6,513 nt of DNA from Veillonella sp. (GTDB taxonomy: Bacteria; Bacillota; Negativicutes; Veillonellales; Veillonellaceae). Where the stretch lies: positions 1-6,513 of the forward strand of contig DXZL01000079.1 in NCBI GenBank assembly GCA_019419725.1, read 5' to 3'. The notes beneath the pieces were generated by a model. It was not told the origin of the DNA and searched no databases. It saw only the letters and a list, made by a program, of their open reading frames with translations. Both the position numbers and the translations under genes were made by a program. Shown piece after piece: positions 4,961-6,513 of the stretch; position 1 is the stretch's first letter, and each line of letters opens with the position of its first letter.

Positions 4961-6513
4961 ATGAAAACCTACGAAAATTTAACCACTTATAACCCCGGTG
5001 AAATAGAAGGGAAATGGTATTCATATTGGGAAAACCAAGGATACTTTCACGAAGAAGTAGACACTAATAAAGAACCATTTAGTATCGTGTTGCCGCCTCC
5101 TAATGTAACTGGTATGTTGCACATGGGCCATGCTTTAGATAATACATTGCAAGATATCCTTATTCGTTTCAAACGCATGCAAGGCTACAATGTATTGTGG
5201 ATGCCAGGTACTGACCATGCTGGTATTGCTACACAAATTAAAGTAGAAGAAATGCTTGCTAAAGAAGAAGGCAAATCTCGCTATGATTTAGGCCGTGAAA
5301 AATTCGTAGAACGCGTATGGGAATGGAAAAAAGAATACGGCGATACTATTGTAAAACAAATTCGTAGCTTAGGCGCATCTTGTGACTGGTCTCGCGAACG
5401 CTTTACATTAGATGAAGGGTACTATCATGCAGTGCGTGAAGTGTTCGTAAAACTTTATGAAAAAGGCTTAATCTACCGCGGTGAACGCATCATCAACTGG
5501 TGCCCTCGTTGTGCCACTGCTTTATCTGATGTTGAAGTTGAACATGAAGACGAACATGGCCACTTATGGCATATTAAATATCCTGTAAAAGGTGAGGATA
5601 ATCGTTTCGTAGTTGTTGCTACCACACGTCCAGAAACAATGTTCGGTGACGTAGCAGTAGCAGTAAATCCTGATGATGATCGTTATAAAGACCTCATCGG
5701 CAAAACATTAATTTTACCATTTGTTAATCGCGAAATTCCTGTAATTGCCGATGATTATGTAGATGCTAGCTTCGGTACAGGCTGTGTAAAAATTACGCCT
5801 GCTCATGACCCTAATGACTTTGAAATGGGCCAACGTCATAATTTGGAATCCATCGTTGTTATGAACAATGATGCAACAATGAATGAAGGTGCTGGCAAAT
5901 TTAATGGCATACCTCGTGAAGAAGCGCGTAAACAAGTAGTAGCAGAACTTAAAGAATTAGGCCTACTTGAAAAAATTGATGATCATGACCATGCAGTAGG
6001 TCATTGTTCTCGTTGTAACACAATTATTGAGCCAATGGTATCTAAACAATGGTTTGTAGATATGAAACCATTGGCAGAACCAGCTCTTAAAGTTGTTAAA
6101 GACCACGAAGTAGAGTTTGTTCCTGAACGTTTTACAAAAACTTATGTAAACTGGCTTGAAAACATCCGCGACTGGACTATTTCCCGTCAATTGTGGTGGG
6201 GCCATCGTATTCCTGCATGGTACTGCGATGAATGCGGCGAAACAATCGTTAGTCGTGACGATATTACGGAATGTCCTCATTGCCACGGTCATGTTACACA
6301 AGATCCAGACGTTCTTGATACATGGTTCAGTTCTGGCTTGTGGCCATTTGCTACAATGGGGTGGCCTGAGCAAACTCCTGAGCTTAAACAATGGTATCCA
6401 ACAAGTGTTCTTGTAACTGGCTACGATATCATCTTCTTCTGGGTTGCTCGTATGATCTTTATGGCTCTTGAGTTTGAACATGAAATTCCATTCAAACATG
6501 TATTTATTCATGG
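4961..6513 (+). CDS. valS: Valyl-tRNA synthetase, 5' part (runs off the right edge)
   Basis: Class I synthetase that charges tRNA(Val) and hydrolyses mischarged Thr-tRNA(Val). The frame stays open from the ATG to the window end: 517 codons plus two bases, against about 880-950 residues for the family. HMGH at 54-57 is the HIGH-type ATP motif after PPPNVTG, and GTDHAGIATQ follows at 83-92. The CP1 editing domain spans about 190-345, with TTRPETMFGD at 221-230 and AHDPNDF at 281-287, matching ValRS rather than IleRS or LeuRS. Four cysteine pairs look like zinc knuckles: 181/184, 349/352, 422/425 and 438/441. WTISRQLWWGHRIPAW (405-420) is typical of the re-entry into the catalytic domain. The KMSKS loop, anticodon-binding domain and C-terminal coiled coil lie beyond the window. 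Only 21 bases separate it from tatC, with no terminator or leader, so it is probably read through from the operon. Confidence 0.97.
   Translation, partial: MKTYENLTTYNPGEIEGKWYSYWENQGYFHEEVDTNKEPFSIVLPPPNVTGMLHMGHALDNTLQDILIRFKRMQGYNVLWMPGTDHAGIATQIKVEEMLAKEEGKSRYDLGREKFVERVWEWKKEYGDTIVKQIRSLGASCDWSRERFTLDEGYYHAVREVFVKLYEKGLIYRGERIINWCPRCATALSDVEVEHEDEHGHLWHIKYPVKGEDNRFVVVATTRPETMFGDVAVAVNPDDDRYKDLIGKTLILPFVNREIPVIADDYVDASFGTGCVKITPAHDPNDFEMGQRHNLESIVVMNNDATMNEGAGKFNGIPREEARKQVVAELKELGLLEKIDDHDHAVGHCSRCNTIIEPMVSKQWFVDMKPLAEPALKVVKDHEVEFVPERFTKTYVNWLENIRDWTISRQLWWGHRIPAWYCDECGETIVSRDDITECPHCHGHVTQDPDVLDTWFSSGLWPFATMGWPEQTPELKQWYPTSVLVTGYDIIFFWVARMIFMALEFEHEIPFKHVFIH

Noticed and set aside
6156..6416. 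Plus-strand open frame of 86 codons in another phase of valS
   Set aside because: Fully inside valS in a different frame, without a ribosome binding site or domain.
5963..6511. Minus-strand open frame of 182 codons opposite valS
   Set aside because: The plus strand here encodes highly conserved ValRS motifs; the antisense protein has low-complexity, unfamiliar sequence and no start signals.
1..6513. Search for a novel defence, mobile or RNA-guided system
   Set aside because: All space is filled by recognised housekeeping genes on one strand; no array, transposase, integrase, tRNA or large intergenic space is present.

Overview
The window is a compact, single-strand (+) stretch of ordinary bacterial housekeeping genes. 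It is moderately AT-rich, with strong GGAGG-type ribosome binding sites and protein features typical of Firmicutes. These include a LonA of 769 residues, a lon-ysxC gene pair, and a valyl-tRNA synthetase with cysteine knuckles. From gene content, codon use and the look of the proteins, I infer a Negativicutes bacterium, most likely Veillonella or a close relative. This is recognition from memory, not a database match.

Layout. Bases 1-71 hold a perfect inverted repeat followed by a T-rich run (probable intrinsic terminator or attenuator), then the lon ribosome binding site. Bases 72-2381 encode ATP-dependent protease Lon. Bases 2381-3079 encode the ribosome-assembly GTPase YsxC/EngB. Bases 3076-4047 encode a trans polyprenyl diphosphate synthase of the long-chain type. 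Bases 4049-4939 encode the Tat translocase subunit TatC, with an unusual charged N-terminal extension of about 70 residues. Bases 4961-6513 encode the first 517 codons of valyl-tRNA synthetase, which runs off the right edge before its KMSKS loop.

The genes are packed as an operon: lon and ysxC share one base (TAATG), ysxC and the prenyl synthase overlap by four (ATGA), the prenyl synthase and tatC are separated by one base, and tatC and valS by 21. I see no terminator or convincing promoter between them. The products do not form one pathway: they cover protein quality control, 50S subunit assembly, isoprenoid chain synthesis, export of folded proteins, and tRNA charging. The arrangement fits a growth-linked housekeeping operon. 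Compared with the known Bacillus subtilis order (lonA-ysxC, hem genes, then valS-folC), the isoprenoid and tatC genes occupy the interval between ysxC and valS.

I found no mobile element, CRISPR array, RNA gene or undescribed multi-gene system. The points worth a second look are modest: the hairpin just upstream of lon without a recognisable promoter after it, the TatC extension with a perfect palindrome in its coding sequence, extra segments in YsxC, an in-phase A_AAA_AAG heptamer at the ysxC start, and the absence of room for a T-box in front of valS.
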